Of a DNA stretch of 5,921 nt, positions 1-4,906 are shown in pieces; positions within the stretch are counted from its first letter, which is position 1; every line of letters starts with the position of its first letter. Below the pieces are notes generated by a model. The model was not told the DNA's origin. It searched no databases and saw only the letters and a program-made list of their open reading frames with translations. A program made the translations under genes and the position numbers. This DNA is from an uncultured Lacticaseibacillus sp. (GTDB taxonomy: Bacteria > Bacillota > Bacilli > Lactobacillales > Lactobacillaceae). Location: positions 1-5,921 of the forward strand of contig CAKRHU010000109.1 in assembly GCA_934339215.1 (NCBI GenBank), read 5' to 3'.

Positions 1-348
1 GATGGCAAAGCGGGTTGGGCTTTAGAGCGCGAATACGCCGAAGCTGCGGCTCGCGTGATGACCTTATCTACGCCTAAAACGATTTACGAGTTCGCCGGCA
101 CGCCACGCACTTACGCTGACTTAGCGGCAGGCATTGCCGGTGAGTTCCACGTGAAACCCGTCACTGATGACCAATACTTAGCTGGATTAAAGCAAGCCGG
201 CTTGCCACAACCCGTTGCCGAACTGATCACCAGCTTCCAAACCTTGATCCGCGAAGGTGGGCTGCAACCAACTAGCGACGACTTAACCCAAGTGCTCGGC
301 CATCCCCTGACGCCACTCGCTGATGCTATCAAAGAGGTTCTGGCGTGA
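1..348 (+). CDS. QorB-like NAD(P)H:quinone oxidoreductase, C-terminal part (5' truncated)
   Basis: The reading frame is open from the first base, so only the last 115 residues of a longer protein (family members are about 280-290 aa) are present. The Rossmann NAD(P)-binding N-terminus lies outside the window. What remains matches the substrate-side C-terminus of atypical short-chain dehydrogenases of the NmrA/QorB type: a REYAEAAARV segment at the start, a YEFAGTPRTYADLA segment that follows, then GGLQPTSDDL and GHPLTPLADAI near the end. E. coli QorB has the same order of motifs (DYAAAAARV, YELAG, GGL, GHPTTTLAE), as I recall that sequence. QorB enzymes reduce quinones in the cytosol with NADPH. 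The stop overlaps the start of the Rrf2 regulator downstream (GTGA), so the two are co-translated. The Bacillus ywnB/ywnA pair is a comparable arrangement. The family is fairly sure; the exact substrate is not known. Confidence 0.85.
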   Translation, partial: DGKAGWALEREYAEAAARVMTLSTPKTIYEFAGTPRTYADLAAGIAGEFHVKPVTDDQYLAGLKQAGLPQPVAELITSFQTLIREGGLQPTSDDLTQVLGHPLTPLADAIKEVLA

Positions 349-770
349 AATATTCCCACAAGCTTTCTGATGCGATCCACATTTTAGCCTTTGTCGATAT
401 TTTTCAAGGCGGCGATGTGTCCAGTACCATGATCGCCAGCTCCATTGAATCTAACCCGAGCTTAGTGCGCCGCCTCATGTCCCAACTCGCTAAAGCTGAT
501 CTGCTCATCACACGTCCTGGGATCAGCGCCGCAGCCTTAGCTCGACCTGCAGAAACCATCAGCCTCCTTGACGTGTATCGCGCCATCGATGATTCGCAAC
601 AGTTGCTTCATGTCGATCCCAAAACCAGCATGGCTTGCCCAGTCGGTCGCAACATTCAAGCAACATTAGATGATGTGTATGATCGGGTGCAACAAGCCGC
701 AGAAGCCGAAATGGCCAAGGTTTCGTTAGCGGAGATCATTCAAGCTCTGCAAGCAAAAATCAACGCCTGA
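345..770 (+). CDS. Rrf2-family transcriptional regulator (single cysteine)
   Basis: This 141-aa protein has the usual length of Rrf2 regulators. It starts with GTG at 345, which overlaps the upstream stop by 4 bp. AAAGAGG at 331-337 is a good ribosome site 7 bases before that GTG. Residues 1-58 form the winged helix-turn-helix: KLSDAIHILAF at the N-terminus, recognition region SSIESNPSLVRRLMSQL (32-48), then the wing LLITRPGISAAALARP. Residues 71-82 (TISLLDVYRAID) form the dimer-helix start common in the family. Rrf2 proteins that bind an Fe-S cluster carry three cysteines near residues 90-106. Here there is only one, Cys98 in MACPVGRNIQ, as in YwnA-like members, so a cluster is unlikely and a thiol-based switch is an inference. 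It probably regulates its own operon with the oxidoreductase. The promoter lies outside the window. Confidence 0.9.
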   Translation: MKYSHKLSDAIHILAFVDIFQGGDVSSTMIASSIESNPSLVRRLMSQLAKADLLITRPGISAAALARPAETISLLDVYRAIDDSQQLLHVDPKTSMACPVGRNIQATLDDVYDRVQQAAEAEMAKVSLAEIIQALQAKINA

Positions 771-780
771 ACGAAATATT

Positions 781-840
781 CGTCAAGCCAACTTATCGGA
801 TTTCAAAATTTTTGAAGCCCAATAGGTTGGCTTTTTGACG
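781..840 (+). terminator. Probable terminator after the Rrf2 gene
   Basis: A stem of about 9 bp pairs 787-795 (GCCAACTTA) with 823-831 (TAGGTTGGC), including one G-T pair, and is followed by TTTTT at 832-836. An outer CGTCAA (781-786) and TTGACG (835-840) can also pair. A second, AT-rich hairpin (TTCAAAA at 802-808 with TTTTGAA at 810-816) is nested inside. The T-run is short, so termination may be partial. Confidence 0.6.
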
Positions 841-850
841 TTGTTTTGCT

Positions 851-880
851 AACGTTAATCTTGAGAATATCCACGTTTAT
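851..880 (+). promoter_or_regulatory. LytTR direct-repeat operator 1 (upstream of the 92-aa gene)
   Basis: Two direct repeats, AACGTTAAT (851-859) and CACGTTTAT (872-880), are separated by 12 bases, so their starts are exactly 21 bp (two helical turns) apart. This matches the known layout of PlnC/SppR-type LytTR regulator sites in lactic acid bacteria. The right repeat is one base off the consensus. Two other copies with the same geometry occur in this window. Confidence 0.85.
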
Positions 881-912
881 TTCTTAATATCCGCATCAAT
901 GCCAAGCCAGCC

Positions 913-918
913 TATTTT
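913..918 (+). promoter_or_regulatory. Putative -10 of the 92-aa gene promoter
   Basis: TATTTT lies 32 bases after the right repeat of operator 1. No -35 like TTGACA is found about 17 bases upstream, which fits an activator-dependent promoter. The predicted transcript start is near 925, giving a leader of about 40 bases. Confidence 0.55.
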
Positions 919-963
919 ATATGTGTCAGTCATTGACCTCGACAAATTAACGGAGGCTGTATC

Positions 964-1242
964 ATGCGTCAACCAAAGACGATCGCACTATCAGCACAAC
1001 TTTCACAGGCTTTAAACGATCCTTCACAAGCCACTGAAGAACTCGATTTACTGAAACAAGCAAGCAATGACCTCGCACATCATCAAGATGATACGCATGT
1101 CGTTACCATGTTGAAAATCAAACTGTCCTTATTAGCGGTTCAACAGCATTTGTCCCCTAGTGGCATCGCATTATTAGCCTGGCTTCAAAAAAATTACGTG
1201 GGTGCAGGCGCTCAAAGAGGATTCGGATTGACTCGATTGTAA
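964..1242 (+). CDS. Small helical protein under bacteriocin-type control, possible immunity protein (92 aa)
   Basis: I do not recognise this protein with certainty. It starts at ATG 964 with GGAGG at 952-956, 7 bases upstream. The sequence is hydrophilic and helix-rich without a signal peptide or membrane segment, so it is probably cytosolic. Residues 3-35 and 36-48 look like amphipathic helices. LSLLAVQQHLSPSGIALLAWLQKNY (about 54-78) reads as two helices with a Ser-Pro turn, followed by a Gly-rich basic tail (79-92). The segments ALNDP and LAVQQHLSPSGIALLAWLQ resemble ALNDP and LAHHHQLPPVLLTLLKVVQ in the 86-aa protein of the leftward operon, so the two may be distant relatives. The gene stands alone between an operator/promoter and a strong terminator. 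Control by the same operator type as the EntA-like immunity genes makes an immunity role the best inference. It has no double-glycine leader, so it is not a typical bacteriocin precursor. Confidence 0.8.
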   Translation: MRQPKTIALSAQLSQALNDPSQATEELDLLKQASNDLAHHQDDTHVVTMLKIKLSLLAVQQHLSPSGIALLAWLQKNYVGAGAQRGFGLTRL

Positions 1243-1277
1243 ATCTAGATTTCCGCTGTTCGCCCTAAAAGTAAACC

Positions 1278-1318
1278 AGCCGCCTTCGACGCGTTCACGT
1301 CAAAGGCGGCTGATTTTT
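1278..1318. terminator. Strong bidirectional terminator
   Basis: AGCCGCCTT-C-GACG (1278-1291) pairs with CGTC-A-AAGGCGGCT (1298-1311). This gives 13 base pairs with a single mismatch (C1287/A1302) and a 6-base loop. TTTTT follows at 1314-1318 on the + strand. On the - strand a T-rich tract (TTTACTTTT) follows the hairpin. It therefore ends both the 92-aa gene and the leftward three-gene operon, whose last stop codon (1317-1319) lies inside the T-run. Confidence 0.92.
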
Positions 1319-1553
1319 AATTGCGATGTTTGTTCCAAGGTCGAAACGCGACCCCATTGCGAAAACTCTTTGGATCTTTTTGTTCAGTTTTCGCATCGAT
1401 GCGACCGGCACCAAAGGCTAACGCGATTGCGATCGTCACCACAACATACGCCCACCAAGGTGCTGATAAGAAGAATATCACAATCAACGCAATGATTTCA
1501 GCACTGGCCAATACCGCCTCGCCAGTCCCAATTCGAAATGGTTCACTCGTCAT
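1317..1553 (-). CDS. Small membrane protein, last gene of the inducible immunity operon (78 aa)
   Basis: No family is recognised. ATG is at 1551-1553 (minus strand), with a full AGGAGGA ribosome site at 1559-1565. Residues about 12-50 form one long hydrophobic stretch that can be read as two short membrane helices, AVLASAEIIALIVIFFLSA and WWAYVVVTIAIALAFGAG, joined by a Pro-Trp-Trp turn. A basic, polar tail of about 28 residues follows (many Arg/Lys, ending WNKHRN). By the positive-inside rule the tail would be cytoplasmic, giving a membrane hairpin. It lies 17 bp downstream of the 86-aa gene and in the same transcript as an EntA-type immunity protein. A role in bacteriocin immunity or envelope protection is inferred from context only. 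There is no leader or cleavage site suggesting it is itself secreted. Confidence 0.82.
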   Translation of the reverse strand: MTSEPFRIGTGEAVLASAEIIALIVIFFLSAPWWAYVVVTIAIALAFGAGRIDAKTEQKDPKSFRNGVAFRPWNKHRN

Positions 1554-1570
1554 TTAAATCCTCCTGATTC

Positions 1571-1831
1571 CTAAAAGCCACTCCAAGCATTGGGTGTTTG
1601 CACCACTTTCAATAACGTCAACAACACTGGGGGCAATTGGTGATGATGGGCCAAAGCATACATCGACACTGTCGGCTGAAACTTGCGCCGATCGTCATAA
1701 AAATATTGCTTATTCATCGCCGCTTCACCGATTTTCGTCAACAAGGTCACCAGTTGTGGATCTTTTGAAATCTCAGGGTCATTTAACGCAGTTTCCACCA
1801 ACGCGACGATTTGATCAAAGTCTGCTGCCAT
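1571..1831 (-). CDS. Small helical protein, second gene of the inducible immunity operon (86 aa)
   Basis: This gene has no firm family assignment. The start codon at 1829-1831 follows AAAGGAGG at 1841-1848. That ribosome site overlaps the TAA stop (1848-1850) of the preceding immunity gene, so the two genes are probably translationally coupled. The protein is soluble and helix-rich: FDQIVALVETALNDP, a helix at about 24-40, a charged YDDRRKF loop, then MYALAHHHQLPPVLLTLLKVVQ near the C-terminus. Size and helical layout resemble pediocin-like immunity proteins, which are four-helix bundles, but the LVNRLVNYI and AGWNG motifs of the EntA type are absent. It shares ALNDP and the C-terminal helix-turn-helix pattern with the 92-aa protein at 964-1242. 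I infer a divergent bacteriocin immunity protein, with moderate to low certainty on function and high certainty that it is a gene. Confidence 0.85.
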   Translation of the reverse strand: MAADFDQIVALVETALNDPEISKDPQLVTLLTKIGEAAMNKQYFYDDRRKFQPTVSMYALAHHHQLPPVLLTLLKVVQTPNAWSGF

Positions 1832-1847
1832 CCGCCAGCACCTCCTT

Positions 1848-2195
1848 TTATGGAAAACGCTTTGGTTTAGGATCTAGCGGCCCGTAAAATTGCATTTTAT
1901 CGTTGAAGGCGGCACGGTTGCCACCGTTCCATCCAGCAAGTTTGGAAATATCGCCTAATGCGATCAACATCGCGTCTTCTTGGCGATTGAAGCTGACATC
2001 ACTGGCCTTGCCAACGATATAAATATAATTCACTAAGCGGTTTACCCAAACCTCTGGATTTTTGACCGTATCAAGTTTTTTATACACTTGTAACAACACA
2101 TCGGTAATATCGATCAATGCCGGTGTCTGCTCGTGTTGCATCAGATCATTATATAGTTTATGAATCTGTGCTTGCGCTTTTTCTCGAATCTCCAT
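1848..2195 (-). CDS. EntA-type bacteriocin immunity protein, copy 1 (115 aa)
   Basis: This is a cytosolic protein of the enterocin A immunity family (EntA_Immun; known members are four-helix bundles of about 90-115 aa). Visible hallmarks in order are AQIHKLYNDL near the N-terminus, DVLLQVYKKLD, WVNRLVNYIYI at about 49-59, an ED.ML..LGDISKLAGWNG block, and a C-terminal FNDKMQFY. The 121-aa protein at 4500-4865 shares the same blocks. Such proteins protect cells from pediocin-like (class IIa) bacteriocins by acting on the mannose-PTS/bacteriocin complex from inside, with specificity largely in the C-terminal half. It is the first gene of a leftward operon driven by operator 2. The ATG at 2195 has only a weak ribosome site (GGGGAT, 2202-2207); no better in-frame start is visible. 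The target bacteriocin cannot be read from the sequence. Confidence 0.92.
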   Translation of the reverse strand: MEIREKAQAQIHKLYNDLMQHEQTPALIDITDVLLQVYKKLDTVKNPEVWVNRLVNYIYIVGKASDVSFNRQEDAMLIALGDISKLAGWNGGNRAAFNDKMQFYGPLDPKPKRFP

Positions 2196-2226
2196 CTGCT
2201 CATCCCCAATACTTTCTGATCCTTTA

Positions 2227-2232
2227 AGTATA
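2227..2232 (-). promoter_or_regulatory. Putative -10 of the leftward immunity operon
   Basis: On the minus strand TATACT lies 31 bases after the proximal repeat of operator 2, the same distance as in the other two promoters. A consensus -35 is missing. The transcript would start near 2220, leaving a leader of about 25 bases before the ATG at 2195. Confidence 0.65.
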
Positions 2233-2263
2233 AGCGTTATCCCAAAAATATCCGCTCAAAACG

Positions 2264-2293
2264 ATTAACGTCAGCATTTGCACAATTAACGTC
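2264..2293 (-). promoter_or_regulatory. LytTR direct-repeat operator 2 (leftward immunity operon)
   Basis: Read on the minus strand, GACGTTAAT (2293-2285) and an identical GACGTTAAT (2272-2264) are separated by 12 bases, for a period of 21 bp. It is the only one of the three operators with two identical repeats. The orientation points to the leftward immunity operon, but the site also sits about 34 bp upstream of a TATAAT that serves the histidine kinase on the other strand. Confidence 0.9.
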
Positions 2294-2327
2294 TTAAATT
2301 TAGACCGGTTTGCCGCGTGATAAGCTA

Positions 2328-2333
2328 TATAAT
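2328..2333 (+). promoter_or_regulatory. Putative -10 of the kinase-regulator operon
   Basis: A perfect TATAAT lies 47 bases before the kinase start codon. No good -35 is found at 16-18 bases. The start codon itself is served by AGAGG at 2367-2371. Basal expression, perhaps helped by operator 2, is an inference. Confidence 0.5.
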
Positions 2334-2380
2334 TGAAATAGAATGTTACGCAAAGTCTAAAACGTTAGAGGCACTTAACC

Positions 2381-3676
2381 ATGATCGATGTCACCCCACC
2401 CACCTATTTGCTGGAAGTGGTCCCTCAGTTCGCCATGATTTTCATCGTGCAAGCTGAGCTTCTGTTCGGCCACATTCAATGGCGTTATGCTGTCAAATGG
2501 TGGCTGCTCGCAATTTTATTTTCTTTAGGATTTAGCACCGCCGGCGAACTGGTCTTTGCCGCCATTTACATCTTGAGCTTGTTGAAGCGACATGAGTCAC
2601 CGTTGATCATCAGCTTTTTGCTGTTGGTCGATGGGTATATTTTCTATCGCAATTTTGTCACGTTACCGCGTTTTATCAAACTGCCATTATCGACTCCTCA
2701 GTTAGAAATTGCTGACGGCATTTCGACGATTCTGATCAATGCTGTGGTGATCACAGCGATTCTTTATGCCGTTCATCACTTTAATCGCCAGCTACAAGCC
2801 TTGAAGCAGACGCTTTATACCGACTCTGCCAGTCGGCGCGTCTTTATCGGCTACTCGCTGCTCACTTGTGCCAGTCTTTACACCGCTGATGCTATCGCTG
2901 ATCTGATGGCTGTGACCTTTGACTTTCAAGCGCTGACGTTAGGGATTTTATTACTATTAATTGCCGGCAATCTCGCGACATTTTTCTTTTTAAATCACGC
3001 CTTACAAGCCCACAACCAAGTTAAATTACTGCAAGCCGCAGAAACTGCACGGACTAAATACTACGCCGACCTTGAAGCCCAACAAGCGCATACGCAAAAG
3101 ATCCTGCATGATTATAAAAACGTCTTAGCCTCCCTTGAGTTATCCCTTGAGCCAAGCGTTGGCAGTGACACCACCCAAACGCGGCAGGTACTTGCTCAGG
3201 CCCAACACACATTAAATGAGATCCAGCCAAATCGCTCAGCGCTTAGTGCCGTGGTCACTTTACCTTTGCGTAGCTTGCTGTATTTAAAGTGGACACAAGC
3301 GGCCAACCGCCAGATCAAATTAAACCTTCAAACCAGTGGCACGATCAACGTTCAAAACAATGAGGATTTACTGGATGCCTTACGCATCATCGGTATCTTA
3401 TTAGACAATGCCATTGAAGCCACTGCCGTTCATGGTGAAGTTGACGCCTTATTAGTTGAATCCCCGCAAGCGTTAGCGATCACTGTGATCAACTCGGTAC
3501 CTCAAGATTTCGAACTCACCCACTTAGGGCAATCGGGTTATACCACCAAAGGCGTCGGCCGCGGTCAAGGCTGGGCCAATATTCGCACACTCACCCATCA
3601 AAATCACCATTTGAACATGATGAAGCGTGTGATCAGAGGCAAACTGTCCATTACTTTAGTGATCGAGGTAGCTTAA
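2381..3676 (+). CDS. HPK10-type sensor histidine kinase (peptide-pheromone receptor type)
   Basis: This 431-aa membrane kinase resembles PlnB/SppK/AgrC/ComD receptors, which detect a secreted peptide and phosphorylate a LytTR regulator. The N-terminal half is polytopic, with hydrophobic segments at about 8-28, 36-68 (one or two), 73-93, 113-133, 153-176 and 184-206. A helical linker (207-240) follows. The H-box is KILHDYKNVLASLELSL with the phospho-accepting His243. The N-box is ILLDNAIEA with Asn343. The G-box is GVGRGQGWANI at 391-401. HDYKN and the GHKL ATPase without a classical D-box are typical of HPK10. The ATG at 2381 is preceded by AGAGG at 2367-2371. The stop overlaps the regulator start (TAATG), so the pair is translationally coupled. 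The cognate peptide is not encoded nearby. Confidence 0.94.
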   Translation: MIDVTPPTYLLEVVPQFAMIFIVQAELLFGHIQWRYAVKWWLLAILFSLGFSTAGELVFAAIYILSLLKRHESPLIISFLLLVDGYIFYRNFVTLPRFIKLPLSTPQLEIADGISTILINAVVITAILYAVHHFNRQLQALKQTLYTDSASRRVFIGYSLLTCASLYTADAIADLMAVTFDFQALTLGILLLLIAGNLATFFFLNHALQAHNQVKLLQAAETARTKYYADLEAQQAHTQKILHDYKNVLASLELSLEPSVGSDTTQTRQVLAQAQHTLNEIQPNRSALSAVVTLPLRSLLYLKWTQAANRQIKLNLQTSGTINVQNNEDLLDALRIIGILLDNAIEATAVHGEVDALLVESPQALAITVINSVPQDFELTHLGQSGYTTKGVGRGQGWANIRTLTHQNHHLNMMKRVIRGKLSITLVIEVA

Positions 3677-4413
3677 TGCAAAATCTTTACCTACTAGAAG
3701 ACGACCCCATTTATCGTCAATTTCTCACCCAACAGCTCAAAAATATCATCATGATCGAAAAGTTGCCGTTTCAACTGCAATTGGCGACCGCTAACCCGCA
3801 AGCGATCATGACTGAACTGACTGAAGAAAAACCGCATGCGGCGATTTTTTTCCTCGATATCGAAATTGCAAACTCGACAATCAGCGGCATCGACTTGGCG
3901 ACGTTCATTCGCGCTCATGTCCCGGCTGCCGACATTATTTTCGTCACCAATCATCCTGAATCGGCATTGTTGATCGTCACCAATAAGATCATGCCTCTGG
4001 ACTTGATTCAAAAAGACCTTTCCGCCGACACTTGTGCTGCCATGATCCACCAAGATCTGCTCGATATTGCCCAACGTTTGACGCACGCCGACGATCAAGT
4101 GACTTACAGATTTGCTGGCATCATTCATGCCGTTGATTTAGCTGAGATCTCGTATTTAATGACTGTGCCTGGGGATCCTGGCACGTTGAGTTTGATCAGC
4201 GACCACGAAACTGCAGAATTTCACGGCAACCTCAACGACTATGAAGCTCGTTATCCGCAACTTTTTCGTTGCCATAAAAGTTATTTGGTCAACTTGGCCA
4301 AAGTCACTGCTTTTGATGCCAAAAAGCGTCAGCTGACTTTTTCTGAAGCCGCCCCTGCCGATGTCAGTTTTCGCAAAATCGCCAGCCTGCGCAGGCAATT
4401 GCTTGAACGTTAA
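3676..4413 (+). CDS. LytTR-family response regulator
   Basis: This 245-aa cytosolic activator has two domains. The receiver (about 1-125) shows the acidic pair E8-D9-D10 in LLEDDP, the phosphorylation site Asp61 in FFLDIEI, the T/S position in FVTNHPE, and Lys113 in LIQKDLS. The LytTR DNA-binding domain (about 137-243) carries the signature FRCHKSYLVNLAKV and ends with FRKIASLRRQLLER. Regulators of this kind (PlnC, SppR, ComE type) bind as dimers to 9-bp direct repeats with 21-bp spacing, exactly what is found at 851-880, 2264-2293 and 4406-4435. It starts 1 bp inside the kinase stop, with GAGG at 3665-3668. Its last codon and stop (CGT TAA) form part of operator 3. The gene is complete with no missing key residue. 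Confidence 0.95.
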   Translation: MQNLYLLEDDPIYRQFLTQQLKNIIMIEKLPFQLQLATANPQAIMTELTEEKPHAAIFFLDIEIANSTISGIDLATFIRAHVPAADIIFVTNHPESALLIVTNKIMPLDLIQKDLSADTCAAMIHQDLLDIAQRLTHADDQVTYRFAGIIHAVDLAEISYLMTVPGDPGTLSLISDHETAEFHGNLNDYEARYPQLFRCHKSYLVNLAKVTAFDAKKRQLTFSEAAPADVSFRKIASLRRQLLER

Positions 4414-4435
4414 TTGACTGATTGCCCACGTTAAT
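4406..4435 (+). promoter_or_regulatory. LytTR direct-repeat operator 3, overlapping the regulator's stop codon
   Basis: AACGTTAAT (4406-4414) and CACGTTAAT (4427-4435) again have a 12-base gap and 21-bp period. The first repeat contains the final Arg codon and the TAA stop of the response regulator. It points to the immunity gene at 4500. Confidence 0.9.
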
Positions 4436-4466
4436 CGCCAATTGTGTTGCCGGTGGTTTTTCGCGT

Positions 4467-4472
4467 TACGCT
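4467..4472 (+). promoter_or_regulatory. Putative -10 of the second EntA-type immunity gene
   Basis: TACGCT lies 31 bases after operator 3 and aligns with TATACT of the leftward operon (TTACGCTT versus TTATACTT). It is a poor match to TATAAT, so the call rests on the conserved distance. The predicted start is near 4479. Confidence 0.45.
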
Positions 4473-4499
4473 TTAACCGTTAAGATCATCGAGGTGAAT

Positions 4500-4865
4500 A
4501 TGATGTCAAAAGTAGAAGATGCGCAATTGGCCGCCCAAACACAACATGATATTGAACTCTTGACGCGATTATTAGTAGCGCGGCCAGACCAAACGCCAGA
4601 AATGCGCGATATCTTAGATGTTTTAGGCCAAGTCCACAAGAAGATCACCAAAGTCAAAAATCCACCAGCTTTGGTCAATCGCTTAGTCAATTATATTCGG
4701 GTTCGTTCCAGTGCCGGTAAATTGCATTATCCTAAAGACCAAGAAGCGCTATTGATCGACTTAAGCGTCATCGGGCAAAAAGCCGGCTGGAATGGATTAT
4801 ATATGGCGGATTTTTCTGATAAGTCTCAGTTTTACAGTATTTTTGAACCAATGCCTCGGCATTAA
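4500..4865 (+). CDS. EntA-type bacteriocin immunity protein, copy 2 (121 aa)
   Basis: This is an EntA_Immun family protein that acts in the cytosol against pediocin-like bacteriocins. Hallmarks in order: an amphipathic helix QTQHDIELLTRLL; DILDVLGQVHKKITKVKNP (about 38-56); LVNRLVNYIRVRS; a DQEALLIDLSVIGQKAGWNGLYMADF block; and a C-terminal DKSQFY. Enterocin A immunity protein, from memory, has INRLVNYLYFTAY, GLYRADYGDKSQF at matching positions, so this copy is the closer of the two to it. The start is ATG 4500 or ATG 4503 (MMSK), behind GAGGTGA at 4491-4497. The frame stays open up to 4422, but that start would lie within operator 3 and lacks a ribosome site. No terminator separates it from the regulator, so read-through can give basal expression while operator 3 allows induction. 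Confidence 0.94.
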   Translation: MMSKVEDAQLAAQTQHDIELLTRLLVARPDQTPEMRDILDVLGQVHKKITKVKNPPALVNRLVNYIRVRSSAGKLHYPKDQEALLIDLSVIGQKAGWNGLYMADFSDKSQFYSIFEPMPRH

Positions 4866-4905
4866 AAAAGTCCCGATCACAATCATCACGTGATCGGGAC
4901 TTTTT
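4865..4905. terminator. Strong bidirectional terminator between convergent genes
   Basis: A perfect 16-bp stem pairs 4865-4880 (AAAAAGTCCCGATCAC) with 4890-4905 and leaves a 9-base loop (4881-4889). The right arm ends in five Ts on the + strand, and the left arm supplies the T-run on the - strand. It sits between the stop of the immunity gene (4863-4865) and that of the ydcF gene (4907-4909). Confidence 0.95.
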
Positions 4906-4906
4906 G

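Noticed and set aside
111..586. Minus-strand open frames opposite the oxidoreductase and Rrf2 genes
   Set aside because: They are shadows of genes with clear family motifs.
837..845. GACGTTGTT as an additional operator repeat
   Set aside because: It lies 14 bp from the next repeat, not 21, and belongs to the terminator's right flank.
1321..1887. Plus-strand open frames opposite the leftward immunity operon
   Set aside because: The minus-strand genes have tight spacing and strong ribosome sites; the plus-strand frames have no such support.
3694..4128. Long minus-strand open frame (144 codons) opposite the response regulator
   Set aside because: It is antisense to a well-supported receiver domain, and its protein shows no recognisable motif.
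4422..4499. N-terminal extension of the second immunity gene (26 residues from ATG 4422)
   Set aside because: The start lies inside operator 3 and upstream of the predicted promoter, has no ribosome site, and the added residues do not fit the family. GAGGTGA at 4491-4497 supports ATG 4500/4503.
771..4499. A hidden bacteriocin or pheromone precursor with a double-glycine leader in the intergenic regions (771-963, 1243-1316, 2196-2380, 4414-4499)
   Set aside because: I looked for short frames with a GG-type leader and a YGNGV motif in these gaps and found none. The GG in the untranslated frame near 4458 is part of the rejected extension.
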